The notes under the pieces were generated by a model. The model worked only from the letters and a program-made list of their open reading frames with translations. It did not search any database and had not been told where the DNA came from. The position numbers and the translations under genes are program-made. This document shows positions 1 to 5,608 of a DNA stretch of 9,909 nucleotides, one piece after another. Position 1 is the stretch's first letter. Every line of letters begins with the position of its first letter. Source of the DNA: JBEGTT01 sp041179245 (GTDB taxonomy: Bacteria; Pseudomonadota; Gammaproteobacteria; Burkholderiales; Rhodocyclaceae); NCBI GenBank assembly GCA_041179245.1, contig JBEGTT010000134.1, positions 1 through 9,909 of the forward strand. The letters are read 5' to 3'.

Positions 1-1
1 G

Positions 2-649
2 CTAAGGCTTATTTGCCCCGATCTCAGCGTCGGGGCATTTTTTTACTGATTTAAGCGGCATTTCAAGCCAACCAGACAAAACGGCTTCCGCTTCTTCAAC
101 CCCTGTTTTTTTCAAGCTGGAAAATAGCTGAACTGAGAAATTACTCCCCATCGTATCCAATTCCGCCTTAACTTGGCGCAATGTCTGAGTAGCTTCCTGT
201 CGAGATAGCTTGTCTGACTTTGATAACAAAACATGTAAAGGACGCCCAGTAGGGGCCATCCAACCAATCATGCGCTGATCCAGCTCAGTCAATGGACGAC
301 GTGAATCCATGATTAAAACCAACCCTGCTAGGGCTTCGCGTTTTTGCAAATAAGGGGCCAACAATCCTTCCCACTGGCTACGAATGGCTTCTGGCGCTTT
401 TGCAAAGCCATAGCCCGGAAGATCCACCAAATATTTATTTTCAGTAATCGTGAAATAATTCAGATGCTGGGTTCTGCCAGGCGTTTTACTGACATACGCC
501 AAACGAGTTCTACCTGCCAATGTATTGATAGCGGAAGATTTACCTGCATTTGACCGCCCTACAAAGGCCACCTCTTTGAGTGCATCAGCAGGTAAATCAC
601 GCAAATGCGCAACAGTGGTTAAAAAAGTGGCTTGTTGAAACAGAGGCAT
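2..649 (-). CDS. engB: Ribosome biogenesis GTP-binding protein EngB/YsxC (YihA)
   Basis: This encodes a small P-loop GTPase of the TrmE-Era-EngA-EngB class, which in studied bacteria acts in large ribosomal subunit assembly in the cytoplasm. All G motifs are visible in the 215-residue product: G1 GRSNAGKSS at residues 31-39, TPGRT at 56-60 (G2), DLPGYG at 76-81 (G3), SKSD at 143-146 (G4) and FSS at 176-178 (G5). Length is close to the E. coli protein (about 210 residues), and the N-terminus MPLFQQATF is typical, which supports this ATG. The last 15 or so residues form a basic/polar tail whose DNA doubles as a plus-strand terminator stem. The TAG stop lies at 2-4. The gene is divergent from cytochrome c4; I see no strong Shine-Dalgarno sequence in front of the start. 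Family assignment is secure. Confidence 0.97.
   Translation of the reverse strand: MPLFQQATFLTTVAHLRDLPADALKEVAFVGRSNAGKSSAINTLAGRTRLAYVSKTPGRTQHLNYFTITENKYLVDLPGYGFAKAPEAIRSQWEGLLAPYLQKREALAGLVLIMDSRRPLTELDQRMIGWMAPTGRPLHVLLSKSDKLSRQEATQTLRQVKAELDTMGSNFSVQLFSSLKKTGVEEAEAVLSGWLEMPLKSVKKCPDAEIGANKP
15..44 (+). terminator. Intrinsic terminator inside the engB 3' end, for a plus-strand gene left of the window
   Basis: A 7-bp GC-rich stem (15-21 paired with 30-36, sequence GCCCCGA/TCGGGGC, extendable by T14-A37) closes an 8-base loop and is followed by A then seven T at 38-44. The T-run is on the plus strand only; on the minus strand the stem is followed by AAATAAG, so it does not suit engB itself. 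It therefore most likely ends a rightward transcript that starts outside the window and converges on engB. Confidence 0.8.
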
Positions 650-785
650 AGGAAAACGCTTTCAAATATAAAAAGGATAGCCAAAACAAAGTCGGCCGCA
701 CCAGCAACAGGGCTTTAGTATAGAATACCCCGTTCGAAAATTCTGTTATCTGGCACTTTCTGGCCTTCAATGCAAGGAGTTGGAC
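650..785. promoter_or_regulatory. Divergent engB / cytochrome c4 intergenic region
   Basis: These 136 bases separate the two divergent start codons and must hold both promoters. For c4 the best -10 candidate is TAGAAT at 721-726, but no good -35 sits at the right distance. For engB a TATATT on the minus strand (665-670) is a weak -10 candidate. A short inverted repeat AGAAT/ATTCT (722-726 and 739-743) overlaps the c4 candidate and could be an operator, but it is short enough to be chance. No gene or RNA is visible here. Confidence 0.4.
774..779 (+). promoter_or_regulatory. Ribosome binding site fixing the cytochrome c4 start
   Basis: AAGGAG lies six bases before the ATG at 786, an ideal spacing. 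It lies against the in-frame TTG at 780, which would leave no spacer, so it decides the start in favour of 786. Confidence 0.85.
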
Positions 786-1421
786 ATGATTCGTAAGACG
801 GCACTGGCACTTTTGACCGCCAGTATTACCCTGAGCTTTCAGGCAAGCGCATCTGACGCCCCGGCAAAAGCCGATCCCGAAAAAGGAAAAGCGCTTGCTG
901 CGTTGTGCGCAGGCTGTCATGGCGCAGACGGCAACAGCTTCGCCCCTAGCTTCCCGCATCTTGCAGGACAAGGCGGACCCTATATTCAAAAACAACTGAC
1001 ACAGTTCAAGAACGGTCAGCGCAACAATCCAATCATGCTTGGCATGGCCGCAGCAGTTGCGGACGAAGACATGAAGCACCTTGGTGCGTGGTTTAGCTCC
1101 CAAAAACTTGCAAAACCTACTACACCTATCCAGCAAGAACCTGAGATGGCTGCGCTCGGCAAAAAAATCTGGACCGCAGGCATTTTTGCCAAGGGCGTAC
1201 CCGCCTGTGCTGGCTGCCATGGTGCAAACGGTGCCGGTTTACCGGCTCAGTATCCGCGACTTGCCGGCCAATTTACTGACTACACAGCCACACAACTAAA
1301 GGCATTCCGTGCTGAAGAACGCTCAAATGACCCAGAAAAGATGATGCGCATGATCGCAGCAAAACTTTCTGATAAGGAAATCCAAGCCGTAGCCGAATAC
1401 GCGACTACCCTAGCCCGCTAA
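786..1421 (+). CDS. Diheme cytochrome c4, periplasmic
   Basis: This encodes a periplasmic diheme c-type cytochrome of the c4 family, which carries electrons from the bc1 complex or other donors toward terminal oxidases. The 211-residue product begins with a Sec signal peptide (MIRK, then a hydrophobic stretch to about residue 18, likely cleavage after ASA at 20-22). Two homologous domains follow, each with a CAGCH haem-attachment motif (residues 41-45 and 141-145). Candidate axial methionines are M84 or M87 in the first domain and the Met-rich stretch M186-M189 before IAAKLSD in the second. Length and two-domain layout match the family. The ATG at 786 is preferred over a TTG at 780 because of the Shine-Dalgarno spacing. 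It is monocistronic here: terminators follow at once, and no cytochrome c assembly genes lie downstream in this window. Confidence 0.96.
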   Translation: MIRKTALALLTASITLSFQASASDAPAKADPEKGKALAALCAGCHGADGNSFAPSFPHLAGQGGPYIQKQLTQFKNGQRNNPIMLGMAAAVADEDMKHLGAWFSSQKLAKPTTPIQQEPEMAALGKKIWTAGIFAKGVPACAGCHGANGAGLPAQYPRLAGQFTDYTATQLKAFRAEERSNDPEKMMRMIAAKLSDKEIQAVAEYATTLAR

Positions 1422-1440
1422 ACTTCACCTGAAGTTTTTA
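1420..1440 (+). terminator. Weak first terminator hairpin of the c4 gene
   Basis: AAACTTC (1420-1426) pairs with GAAGTTT (1431-1437) around the loop ACCT, and T1435-1439 give a five-base T-run overlapping the stem. The stem is AT-rich and overlaps the c4 stop codon, so it is at best an accessory terminator to the stronger hairpin just downstream. Confidence 0.4.
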
Positions 1441-1449
1441 AGCCTCAAG

Positions 1450-1486
1450 AATGGCGCCACTCGGTTAGTTGGCGCCATTTTCTTTC
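1450..1486 (+). terminator. Strong intrinsic terminator of the cytochrome c4 transcript
   Basis: AATGGCGCCA (1450-1459) pairs perfectly with TGGCGCCATT (1470-1479) around a 10-base loop, and is followed by the T-rich TTCTTT. The T-run is only on the plus strand, so it serves c4 and shields the converging tRNA unit. Confidence 0.88.
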
Positions 1487-1495
1487 CTTACAATA

Positions 1496-1523
1496 CAAAA
1501 AGCCCGGTCAAAATAGCCGGGCT
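1496..1523 (-). terminator. Intrinsic terminator of the tRNA-Gly/tRNA-Cys transcript
   Basis: AGCCCGG (1501-1507) pairs with CCGGGCT (1517-1523) around a 9-base loop. On the minus strand the stem is followed by TTTT (1500-1497), then G. It lies 16 bases beyond the 3' end of tRNA-Cys and faces the c4 terminator, giving a tidy convergent junction. Confidence 0.85.
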
Positions 1524-1539
1524 AATTCATCAAAGGGAC

Positions 1540-1613
1540 TGGAGGCGCGATCCAGAGTCGAACTGGACTAGATGGATTTGCAATCCACTGGATAACCGCT
1601 TTCCTATCGCGCC
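1540..1613 (-). tRNA. tRNA-Cys (anticodon GCA)
   Basis: The minus strand folds as a 74-base tRNA. The acceptor stem is GGCGCGA/TCGCGCC, the discriminator is U as expected for cysteine, and CCA is encoded (1540-1542). The anticodon stem GTGGA/TCCAT closes the loop TTGCAAA with anticodon GCA at 1579-1581, and a TTCGA T-loop is present. It is second in a two-tRNA unit after tRNA-Gly, followed by its own terminator. Confidence 0.97.
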
Positions 1614-1615
1614 GT

Positions 1616-1646
1616 AAAAATTAAAAAGGGAAAGCAAAGCTTTCCC
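1616..1646 (-). terminator. Terminator-like hairpin between tRNA-Gly and tRNA-Cys
   Basis: GGGAAAGC (1628-1635) pairs perfectly with GCTTTCCC (1639-1646) around a 3-base loop. On the minus strand it is followed by TTTTT (1627-1623), AA and another TTTTT (1620-1616). By form this is an intrinsic terminator, yet tRNA-Cys begins only three bases beyond the last T. It may act as a partial terminator or as a spacer hairpin removed during tRNA processing. Confidence 0.6.
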
Positions 1647-1654
1647 AAATTAAA

Positions 1655-1730
1655 TGGAGCGGCAGAAGAGTCTCGAACTCTCGACCTCAACCTTGGCAAG
1701 GTTGCGCTCTACCAACTGAGCTACTGCCGC
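1655..1730 (-). tRNA. tRNA-Gly (anticodon GCC)
   Basis: The minus strand folds as a 76-base tRNA. The acceptor stem is GCGGCAG/CTGCCGC, with discriminator U and encoded CCA (1655-1657). The D-arm contains AGCTCAGTTGGTAGAGC, the anticodon loop TTGCCAA carries anticodon GCC at 1695-1697, and the T-arm is GAGAGTTCGAGACTCTT. It reads glycine GGC and GGU codons. It is the first gene of the unit, starting about nine bases after the predicted transcription start. Confidence 0.97.
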
Positions 1731-1745
1731 TTCGAACAGGCCGCC

Positions 1746-1773
1746 ATTATAGGTGCCCAAAAAAAATAGTCAA
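1746..1773 (-). promoter_or_regulatory. Sigma-70 promoter of the tRNA-Gly/tRNA-Cys unit
   Basis: On the minus strand TTGACT (1773-1768) and a perfect TATAAT (1751-1746) are 16 bases apart. The bases after the -10 are GGCGGCC, a GC-rich discriminator typical of stable-RNA promoters under stringent control. The predicted start is near 1739, giving a short 5' leader for RNase P to remove. An A-rich tract on the plus strand at 1759-1766 lies within the spacer. Confidence 0.88.
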
Positions 1774-1805
1774 GAAAAAATTGGTCTCTTGCGAAAAATT
1801 GAGCA

Positions 1806-1894
1806 AAGTTGCCATGCGCCTGTCGCTCGCTCACATTTCCTCACAGCGCATTTTTTGCACGCGCACCCTTCTTGTGAAAGAATGCCGGCAACTT
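1806..1894 (+). other. Structured rppH leader: hairpin with T-run nested in an inverted repeat
   Basis: ATGCGCCTGT (1814-1823) can pair with ACAGCGCAT (1843-1851), with one bulged C, around a 19-base loop. Five more T follow (1852-1856), resembling a weak terminator. Directly outside, AAGTTGCC (1806-1813) is complementary to GGCAACTT (1887-1894), so an RNA spanning the region could form an outer stem around the hairpin. Whether any transcript covers it depends on where the rppH promoter lies. I do not recognise a known RNA family. Confidence 0.35.
1855..1883 (+). promoter_or_regulatory. Candidate rppH promoter
   Basis: TTGCAC (1855-1860) and AAGAAT (1878-1883) are 17 bases apart, which would put transcription start near 1890 and give a leader of about 25 bases. 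The -10 matches the consensus at only four of six positions, so this is a weak prediction. Confidence 0.35.
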
Positions 1895-1914
1895 ATTAAT
1901 TTAGCAGGTCAATT

Positions 1915-2544
1915 ATGCTGGATCGTGAAGGCTACCGCCCAAACGTCGGCATCATCCTATGTAATACCAAGAATGAAGTTTTCTGGGGCAAACGGATTCG
2001 GGAGCACTCATGGCAATTCCCTCAAGGGGGAATCAATCGCGGGGAATCACCTGAACAAGCCATGTACCGCGAACTCTTCGAAGAAGTGGGCCTGAACCCC
2101 GAACACGTCAAAATTCTTGGTCGAACCAAAGGATGGTTGCGATACGATGTTCCCACACAGTGGGTGCGCCGCGAATGGCGAGGAGCCTATCGTGGGCAAA
2201 AACAAATTTGGTATCTGCTGCGGTTGGTTGGGCGCGATTCCGACATTTCGTTGCGTGCGAGTTCGCATCCGGAGTTTGATGCTTGGCGTTGGCACGATTA
2301 CTGGATTCCACTCGGTTCTGTCATTGAATTCAAGCGAAACGTTTATCAACAAGCCCTAAATGAACTGGTGCGTTATTTGGATGTCGACAAACGCAGAGAA
2401 AAATTTGGCGATCGCCAGCATGCTGAAGATTCAGAATTGGCTCACGACGAAACATCCCTCCAGGAACCCGTTACCGAAACGCAAAACTCAAGTGACACAT
2501 TTGAACAAAGTTGTGTCGCGTTACAACCACCCGAATCCCTATAA
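1915..2544 (+). CDS. rppH: RNA 5'-pyrophosphohydrolase RppH (Nudix)
   Basis: RppH removes pyrophosphate from the 5' end of primary transcripts, exposing a monophosphate that stimulates RNase E decay; it acts in the cytoplasm. The product has 209 residues. The N-terminus MLDREGYRPNVGI closely resembles E. coli RppH, and the Nudix box spans residues 38-60, with G38, E44, R52-E53, E56-E57 and G59 in register. The aromatic-rich stretch HSWQFPQGG just before it is also typical. The catalytic domain ends near residue 160; E. coli RppH has 176 residues, and here an extra polar, acidic tail of about 45 residues follows. A weak CAGG lies six bases before the ATG. A CNP1-like gene follows 11 bases after the stop, probably in the same transcript. 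Confidence 0.96.
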   Translation: MLDREGYRPNVGIILCNTKNEVFWGKRIREHSWQFPQGGINRGESPEQAMYRELFEEVGLNPEHVKILGRTKGWLRYDVPTQWVRREWRGAYRGQKQIWYLLRLVGRDSDISLRASSHPEFDAWRWHDYWIPLGSVIEFKRNVYQQALNELVRYLDVDKRREKFGDRQHAEDSELAHDETSLQEPVTETQNSSDTFEQSCVALQPPESL

Positions 2545-2555
2545 AGCCCGAGCAA

Positions 2556-3125
2556 ATGATTAGTTCTAGTCTTCAGCGAGTTACGCAGCAACTGGGATTC
2601 GCGTTAGTGTTTATGTGCTGCGCTAATTCACTCAACGCAGCACCAAATACCCAGTATTTCCGCAAAGATGACTTTGAAGAAACCAAAGTCTGGCTAGAAG
2701 ATCAGGTTCAATACCCAAATCTTCCCCAAGAACAGAATTTGGTCTCTATCTACTTGGGCGTGGCCAACACTAACCAGTATTGGGTTGACACTGCATCCAT
2801 CAGCACGGGGACAGATGGCGTCATTCGATACAGTCTCATCGTTCTCAGCAGTGGTGGCGTTCGTGGCGCAACCTACGAGGGCATTCGCTGCGAAACTCGA
2901 GAACTTCGTCGTTATGCCGTTCTACGTAACAACACAGAATGGGTTCGCTCACGAAATGAGTCCTGGAGCCGAATTACCGAAAGCCCCGGACATCGCCAGC
3001 ACGCCGTATTGTATTTGGGCTATTTCTGTCCAGATGGCATCGCCGTCACCACCGCAACTGAAGCAATCAAAAACTTAAAGCGCGGTGGACGATCTCCAGC
3101 TGACAGCCCCGCATTTACGTATTAA
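2556..3125 (+). CDS. CNP1-like family exported protein
   Basis: This resembles the CNP1-like family (cryptic neisserial protein 1), small periplasmic proteins of unknown function found mainly in betaproteobacteria. The 189-residue product has an N-terminal signal sequence: a polar/basic start, a hydrophobic core at about residues 13-21 (LGFALVF), and a likely cleavage after SLNA near residue 28. The cysteines at 20-21 do not form a canonical lipobox. The mature part has the pattern VWLEDQVQYPNLP near 46-57, then a beta-rich stretch, with C112 and C158 as a possible disulfide pair. I chose the ATG at 2556 over an upstream TTG that lies inside rppH, because it gives a normal signal peptide; the Shine-Dalgarno sequence is poor, so translational coupling to rppH 11 bases upstream is plausible. 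The stop codon overlaps that of yaeQ. Function is unknown. Confidence 0.82.
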   Translation: MISSSLQRVTQQLGFALVFMCCANSLNAAPNTQYFRKDDFEETKVWLEDQVQYPNLPQEQNLVSIYLGVANTNQYWVDTASISTGTDGVIRYSLIVLSSGGVRGATYEGIRCETRELRRYAVLRNNTEWVRSRNESWSRITESPGHRQHAVLYLGYFCPDGIAVTTATEAIKNLKRGGRSPADSPAFTY

Positions 3126-3661
3126 GTGCGCTGGCGAAACTGCAAGCACAAGGGGTGTAATTCAACACCTTCAAAGTAAATAGTCCCCTCTTGAAGGGTG
3201 CATGAAAAAGCCATCTTCTTGGCGGCAAGCATCGCAAGTGCTTGGCTTTCTTCCGCCTTAAGTTGCAGTACCTCTAGGTTCTCGAAACGTTTGAGATTAT
3301 CTGCGTTCTGTTTCCACCAGATATCGACAGATCGGGCACCATAAGCCAGCACAACAACCTGCTCTGATCGATTACACGCCTTACGGATTCGCGTTTCGTC
3401 AGGCAACCCCACTTCTACCCACAACTTGATTACGCCAGCCGGGTCAATTTCCCAGACAGCGGCCTCTTCATCGCTGGATACACCTTTACCAAAAGATAAA
3501 TCCTGCCCAGCAAACATTGCAAACGCCAACAACCGAACCATCATCCTTTCGTCGGTTTCCGATGGATGGCGAGCGATGGTCAGTGTGTAGTCGCCGAAGT
3601 GGCTACGATCCAGATCGGCAACCTGAAGCTCTGCCTTGAAGATAGTTGCTTTGAGCGCCAT
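3122..3661 (-). CDS. yaeQ: YaeQ family protein (PD-(D/E)XK-like fold)
   Basis: The 179-residue product matches the YaeQ family (E. coli YaeQ 181 residues). Recognisable features are MALKATIFKAEL at the start, RHPSETDERMMVRLLAF at 31-47, the LWVEVG strand with E83, K94, and a late EGTIYF strand at 158-163. The family has a fold of the PD-(D/E)XK nuclease superfamily, but no activity is firmly established. E. coli YaeQ was once reported as a suppressor of loss of RfaH, a claim later questioned. The start at 3661 is supported by family length and by GGTGA (3673-3669) seven bases upstream. The ATG overlaps the stop of the upstream reductase by one base (TAATG), indicating coupling. Its own TAA overlaps the CNP1-like stop on the other strand. 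Confidence 0.92.
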   Translation of the reverse strand: MALKATIFKAELQVADLDRSHFGDYTLTIARHPSETDERMMVRLLAFAMFAGQDLSFGKGVSSDEEAAVWEIDPAGVIKLWVEVGLPDETRIRKACNRSEQVVVLAYGARSVDIWWKQNADNLKRFENLEVLQLKAEESQALAMLAAKKMAFSCTLQEGTIYFEGVELHPLCLQFRQRT

Positions 3662-4677
3662 TAGGTGTTCACCGCAAAAGTGAAGGCATCCGCAAAAAAG
3701 AAATCTTCTGGCAAATTGCACTGGCCCACAAAATCTTTGCGCGCTGCATCAATCATCACGGGCGCACCACAGGCATACACTTCGTGGCCGGACAAATCGG
3801 CGTAATCAGCCATTACCGCTTGATGGACGAAACCCGTACGGCCTCGCCATCCTTCTGCAGGCCCAGCGTCTGACATCACCGGCACATAACGAATATGGCT
3901 GTGCTCTGAGGCCCAACGAACAGGCAACTCATTCATATAGAGGTCTTCCGGTTTCCGACACCCCCAATAAATTGTCATTGGCCTAGTTAGCCCTTTATTT
4001 AAGCAATCTTCGACAATTGCCTTAATCGGTGCAAAACCGGTTCCGCTTGCTAGCAGAATGATGGGTTTATCTGAATCTTCCCGCAGGAAAAATCCGCCGT
4101 GTGGACCTTCAAAACGCAGGATATCTTTGACTTTTAGCGTCTCAAAAACCTGTGTAGTGAACAACCCACCCTCAACCTTGCGAATATGCAGTTCCAGCAT
4201 ATTGTCTTCACGCGGCGCATTGGCTAATGAATAGCTGCGACGTTTGCCATCCTTCAACAGAAAATCGATGTATTGCCCTGGAAGAAATCTGAATATTTCA
4301 GTCGCAGGCAAACGCAACAACATCTCGATCACATCACCCGCCACTTTGGCTAAGGTTTCGATACGCGACGGTAGCGTCTTCACCGGGAAATCTCCCAAAC
4401 GAGACAACTGTCGACATTCAATTGCCATGTTTGATTTGGGCGTCGCACAGCAATACAAAGCGATTCCCGCCGCCAGCTCTTCACTCGATAAAGAAACAGC
4501 TTTAGCACTATGTTCGAAACCACCTTCCAACACCTTGCCCTTACACACCCCACACACCCCATCCTTGCAACCATGTGGCATGGTCAAACCTTGGCGCAAC
4601 GCTGCCGCGAGCAAAGTTTCATCCTCTGCACAATCAAAGTTGGCCCCACTGGGTTGAACGGTAATCTGAAACGTCAT
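3661..4677 (-). CDS. Ferredoxin-NAD(P)H reductase (annotated elsewhere as CDP-6-deoxy-delta-3,4-glucoseen reductase-like)
   Basis: This is a soluble flavoprotein that takes electrons from NAD(P)H through FAD to a [2Fe-2S] centre. Domains in order over 338 residues are a plant-type ferredoxin (1-90) with cluster cysteines C37, C42, C45 and C76 (C77 is adjacent), an FAD-binding domain (about 98-200) with RSYS at 147-150, and an NAD-binding domain with GTGFAPIK at 212-219, YWGCR at 237-241 and CGAPVMID at 303-310. Length and order match AscD/DdhD-type reductases and other class IB oxygenase reductases. No dideoxyhexose or oxygenase gene lies nearby, so the usual sugar-pathway name is doubtful and the electron acceptor is unknown. 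AGGGAG (4689-4684) lies six bases before the ATG. It is first in a two-gene unit with yaeQ and starts 28 bases from the divergent SDR gene. Confidence 0.9.
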   Translation of the reverse strand: MTFQITVQPSGANFDCAEDETLLAAALRQGLTMPHGCKDGVCGVCKGKVLEGGFEHSAKAVSLSSEELAAGIALYCCATPKSNMAIECRQLSRLGDFPVKTLPSRIETLAKVAGDVIEMLLRLPATEIFRFLPGQYIDFLLKDGKRRSYSLANAPREDNMLELHIRKVEGGLFTTQVFETLKVKDILRFEGPHGGFFLREDSDKPIILLASGTGFAPIKAIVEDCLNKGLTRPMTIYWGCRKPEDLYMNELPVRWASEHSHIRYVPVMSDAGPAEGWRGRTGFVHQAVMADYADLSGHEVYACGAPVMIDAARKDFVGQCNLPEDFFFADAFTFAVNT

Positions 4678-4705
4678 TTGCTGCTCCCTGAATTAAAATG
4701 TGGCC
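4678..4705. promoter_or_regulatory. Very short divergent interval between the reductase and SDR genes
   Basis: Only 28 bases separate the two ATG codons. The interval holds the reductase Shine-Dalgarno sequence and the AT-rich AATTAAAAT (4691-4699), which reads as TAAAAT (4694-4699) on the plus strand and TTTAAT on the minus strand. Either could serve as a -10, but no -35 at good spacing is visible for either. If TAAAAT is used, the SDR transcript would start at about its own ATG. Confidence 0.3.
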
Positions 4706-5608
4706 ATGCAAACTTTACTTCTTGTTGGCTGCGGCGATATCGCCAAACGTGCAGCCCCTTGGTTAGTCAAACGCTTCAAAGTTTTTGCCCTGATGCGTGA
4801 CCCGACCCAGTTCCCTACCTGGCGCGCCTTGGGTTGCACCCCCATACAGGCTGATCTTGACCAAGCACAGACCCTGCAGCGGCTGCGCGGGATTGCCAAT
4901 GTGGTTTTGTATCTCGCTCCACCGCCTAATATCGGCCTGCGAGACACTCGAACCTTTAATTTATTGCAGGCACTCGGCTCAAAAGCCGTCATGAAAACGC
5001 GGAGTTTACCGACTCGGCTAAGCTACGTCAGCACTACCGGGGTTTATGGTGATTGCCAAGGAGCTGAAATTGATGAAAGTCGCCCAACGGCTCCCATCAC
5101 AGATCGCGCCCGTCGACGCGTTGATGCCGAACAACAACTGCTGACCTGGGGCAAACAAACCGGCTGCGCCGTGACCATCCTCCGCGCCCCTGGGATTTAT
5201 GCTGAAGACCGCCTGCCCGTAGAGCGACTTCAACGAGGATTACCTGTTTTGGCCACTGACGAGGATGTGTTCACCAATCACATCCATGCGGATGATTTGG
5301 CAATGGCTTGTTGCCTTGCTCTGTTTCGGAGAACAGCAAGCCAGATCATTAACGTGGTGGATGACTCAACCCTAAAAATGGGCGATTACTTTGATGCTGT
5401 TGCCGATACTTTTCATCTTCCCCGCCCTCATCGAATGCCCAGAAATATCCTTGAACAACAGTTATCCACCGTCCAGCTTTCCTTCATGTCAGAATCGCGC
5501 CGCATTCTGAATCACCGCCTCAAGCAGGAACTCCGCTTGACCCTGCGTTATCCGACCGTGGCTGACACCCTAAAATCACTGAGCCAAGAACCCCACGATG
5601 AACCCTGA
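4706..5608 (+). CDS. NAD(P)-binding SDR-family protein, YeeZ-like
   Basis: This 300-residue protein is a Rossmann-fold member of the atypical/extended short-chain dehydrogenase superfamily, closest in style to E. coli YeeZ. The dinucleotide-binding motif GCGDIA is at residues 8-13. YVSTTGVYG at 107-115 marks the active-site strand, NHIHADDLA at 191-199 is the conserved extended-SDR segment, and INVVDD is at 215-220. The usual catalytic YxxxK is not in its normal place; the region has a run of arginines (RARRRVDAE) instead, as in YeeZ-type proteins, so a dehydrogenase reaction cannot be assumed. The start could be GTG 4700 or ATG 4706; neither has a Shine-Dalgarno sequence, and I prefer the ATG because MQTLLLVGCGD is the family-like beginning. 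It is the first gene of the rightward operon and overlaps hemJ by 11 bases. Substrate unknown. Confidence 0.88.
   Translation: MQTLLLVGCGDIAKRAAPWLVKRFKVFALMRDPTQFPTWRALGCTPIQADLDQAQTLQRLRGIANVVLYLAPPPNIGLRDTRTFNLLQALGSKAVMKTRSLPTRLSYVSTTGVYGDCQGAEIDESRPTAPITDRARRRVDAEQQLLTWGKQTGCAVTILRAPGIYAEDRLPVERLQRGLPVLATDEDVFTNHIHADDLAMACCLALFRRTASQIINVVDDSTLKMGDYFDAVADTFHLPRPHRMPRNILEQQLSTVQLSFMSESRRILNHRLKQELRLTLRYPTVADTLKSLSQEPHDEP

Noticed and set aside
597..1220. 207-codon open frame on the minus strand opposite cytochrome c4
   Set aside because: It lies antisense to a well-supported cytochrome c4 gene and overlaps the engB start; its translation is cysteine-rich without any recognisable domain or credible ribosome binding site.
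2511..2555. TTG start for the CNP1-like protein inside rppH
   Set aside because: It would put 15 polar residues before the signal peptide; the ATG at 2556 gives a normal signal sequence.
3662..3721. 20-residue N-terminal extension of YaeQ
   Set aside because: It overlaps the end of the reductase frame, is cysteine-rich and unlike the family; MALKATIF at 3661 is the expected start.
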